Assembly (NCBI GenBank): GCA_038258415.1
Contig: JBBSPY010000179.1
Location: 1 to 6,718, forward strand
Origin: Schlegelella_A sp038258415
GTDB taxonomy: Bacteria > Pseudomonadota > Gammaproteobacteria > Burkholderiales > Burkholderiaceae_C
Length of the DNA stretch: 6,718 nucleotides
Reading direction: 5' to 3'
Shown here: positions 6,341-6,718 of the stretch, one piece after another
How positions within the stretch are numbered: the stretch's first letter is position 1
Layout: the number at the start of each line of letters is the position of its first letter
Notes under the pieces: generated by a model
Seen by the model: only the letters and a program-made list of their open reading frames with translations
What the model was told of the DNA's origin: nothing
Database searches by the model: none
Program-made: the position numbers and the translations under genes

Positions 6341-6430
6341 CGACGTTCCTCCAGGCTTCGTGGGCCGGCACCGATGGCCGGCGGCGAGGCATCGTAACGC
6401 GCCGCGTTCGGTCGCCCTGAAGGACAACGC
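6341..6430 (-). promoter_or_regulatory. creC-lemA intergenic gap, possible lemA leader
   Basis: This is a 90 bp gap. It holds the lemA ribosome binding site (GGAGGA, 6352-6347) and a GCCGGC repeat at 6364-6369 and 6377-6382. GCCGGC is its own reverse complement, so the pair could form a 6-bp stem with a 7-nt loop. No T-run follows, so it is not a standard terminator. TACGAT (minus strand, in GTTACGATG) is the only -10-like hexamer and has no matching -35. No TTCAC repeat is present, so I see no cre-tag for lemA here. Whether lemA is read from creC or from its own promoter cannot be decided. Confidence 0.3.
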
Positions 6431-6718
6431 CTACTGCGACGACGGCGGGCGCGCAGACCCGTCCATCAACGGCAGCGACAACGTCGCCACCGCACCCCTG
6501 CCGCCGCGTGCGTTGGCGAGCACGGCGCGGCCCCGGTGCAGCTCGGCAACCTCGCGGACGAACGGCAGGCCGAGCCCCGTGCTCTTCTTCGCCGTCGCCG
6601 GGCGCGGCAGCGAATAGAACTTCTCGAACACCTTGTCGCCGGCGTAGTCGGGGATGCCGGGACCCTGGTCGCGGACGTGAATGTCGATCGTGCGCGAGCG
6701 ACGCACGACCTTGATCGC
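6431..6718 (-). CDS. creC: CreC-like sensor histidine kinase, C-terminal 95 residues (cut by window edge)
   Basis: Only the end of the ATP-binding (HATPase_c) domain is visible; the gene continues past base 6718, and the coding frame is open to the edge. The visible part shows the G1 box VRDQGPGIPD (15-24), the F box VFEKFYSLPRP (30-40), the G2 box KSTGLGLPFV (45-54) and the closing strand GAVATLSLP (75-83). The combination GIPDYA, FEKFYSLPRP and KSTGLGLPFVREVAEL closely resembles E. coli CreC (GIPDYA, FERFYSLPR, KSSGLGLAFVSEVA), so CreC is preferred over other kinases. CreC phosphorylates CreB, which binds TTCAC-N6-TTCAC. CreB is usually encoded just upstream and would lie off the right edge. 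A creD gene, often found next to creC, does not follow here; lemA does. The kinase call is very safe; the CreC assignment rests on about 50 residues compared from memory. Confidence 0.82.
   Translation of the reverse strand, partial: AIKVVRRSRTIDIHVRDQGPGIPDYAGDKVFEKFYSLPRPATAKKSTGLGLPFVREVAELHRGRAVLANARGGRGAVATLSLPLMDGSARPPSSQ

Noticed and set aside
5655..6392. N-terminal extension of the TPM membrane protein by about 246 codons, suggesting a fusion with LemA
   Set aside because: The extension is an out-of-frame reading of lemA. The ATG at 5654 begins a proper signal peptide, and lemA has its own frame with full family motifs.

Overview
The window is GC-rich, densely packed bacterial DNA. 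Gene content (GlpK/GlpD, LemA with two TPM-domain proteins, CreC, a second-type MurA) and codon use suggest a Proteobacterium, most likely a betaproteobacterium of the Burkholderiales. This is inference from protein style, not a taxonomic search. I see no RNA genes, insertion sequences, CRISPR arrays or phage genes. Eight protein genes fill almost the whole window, and two of them run off its ends.

Left part (1-2412, minus strand): glpK (glycerol kinase) is followed after 25 bp by a small VOC-superfamily metalloprotein. After a 105 bp gap comes the 5' end of a MurA-family gene (UDP-GlcNAc enolpyruvyl transferase), cut by the left edge. The gap holds an 11-bp-spaced direct repeat that exactly matches the published CreB binding consensus TTCAC-N6-TTCAC.

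Middle (2433-4040, plus strand): glpD (respiratory glycerol-3-phosphate dehydrogenase) is divergent from glpK across only 20 bp. Together they convert glycerol to glycerol-3-phosphate and then to dihydroxyacetone phosphate, passing electrons to quinone.

Right part (4001-6718, minus strand): the C-terminus of a CreC-like sensor histidine kinase (cut by the right edge) is followed by lemA (lipoprotein), a secreted and membrane-anchored TPM-domain protein with a glycine-rich tail, and a second, soluble TPM-domain protein. The last three are tightly spaced and look like one operon. Its last gene overlaps the 3' end of glpD by 40 bp in convergent orientation.

The most interesting signal is the pairing of a CreC-type kinase at one end with a perfect cre-tag in front of a cell-wall MurA-type gene at the other. 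It suggests, without proving, that CreBC controls a peptidoglycan-precursor-type enzyme in this organism. Other points of interest are the nearly absent glpK/glpD intergenic region, a GlpK that lacks both classical regulatory residues, and a VOC protein with a dioxygenase-like ligand pattern in a glycerol operon.
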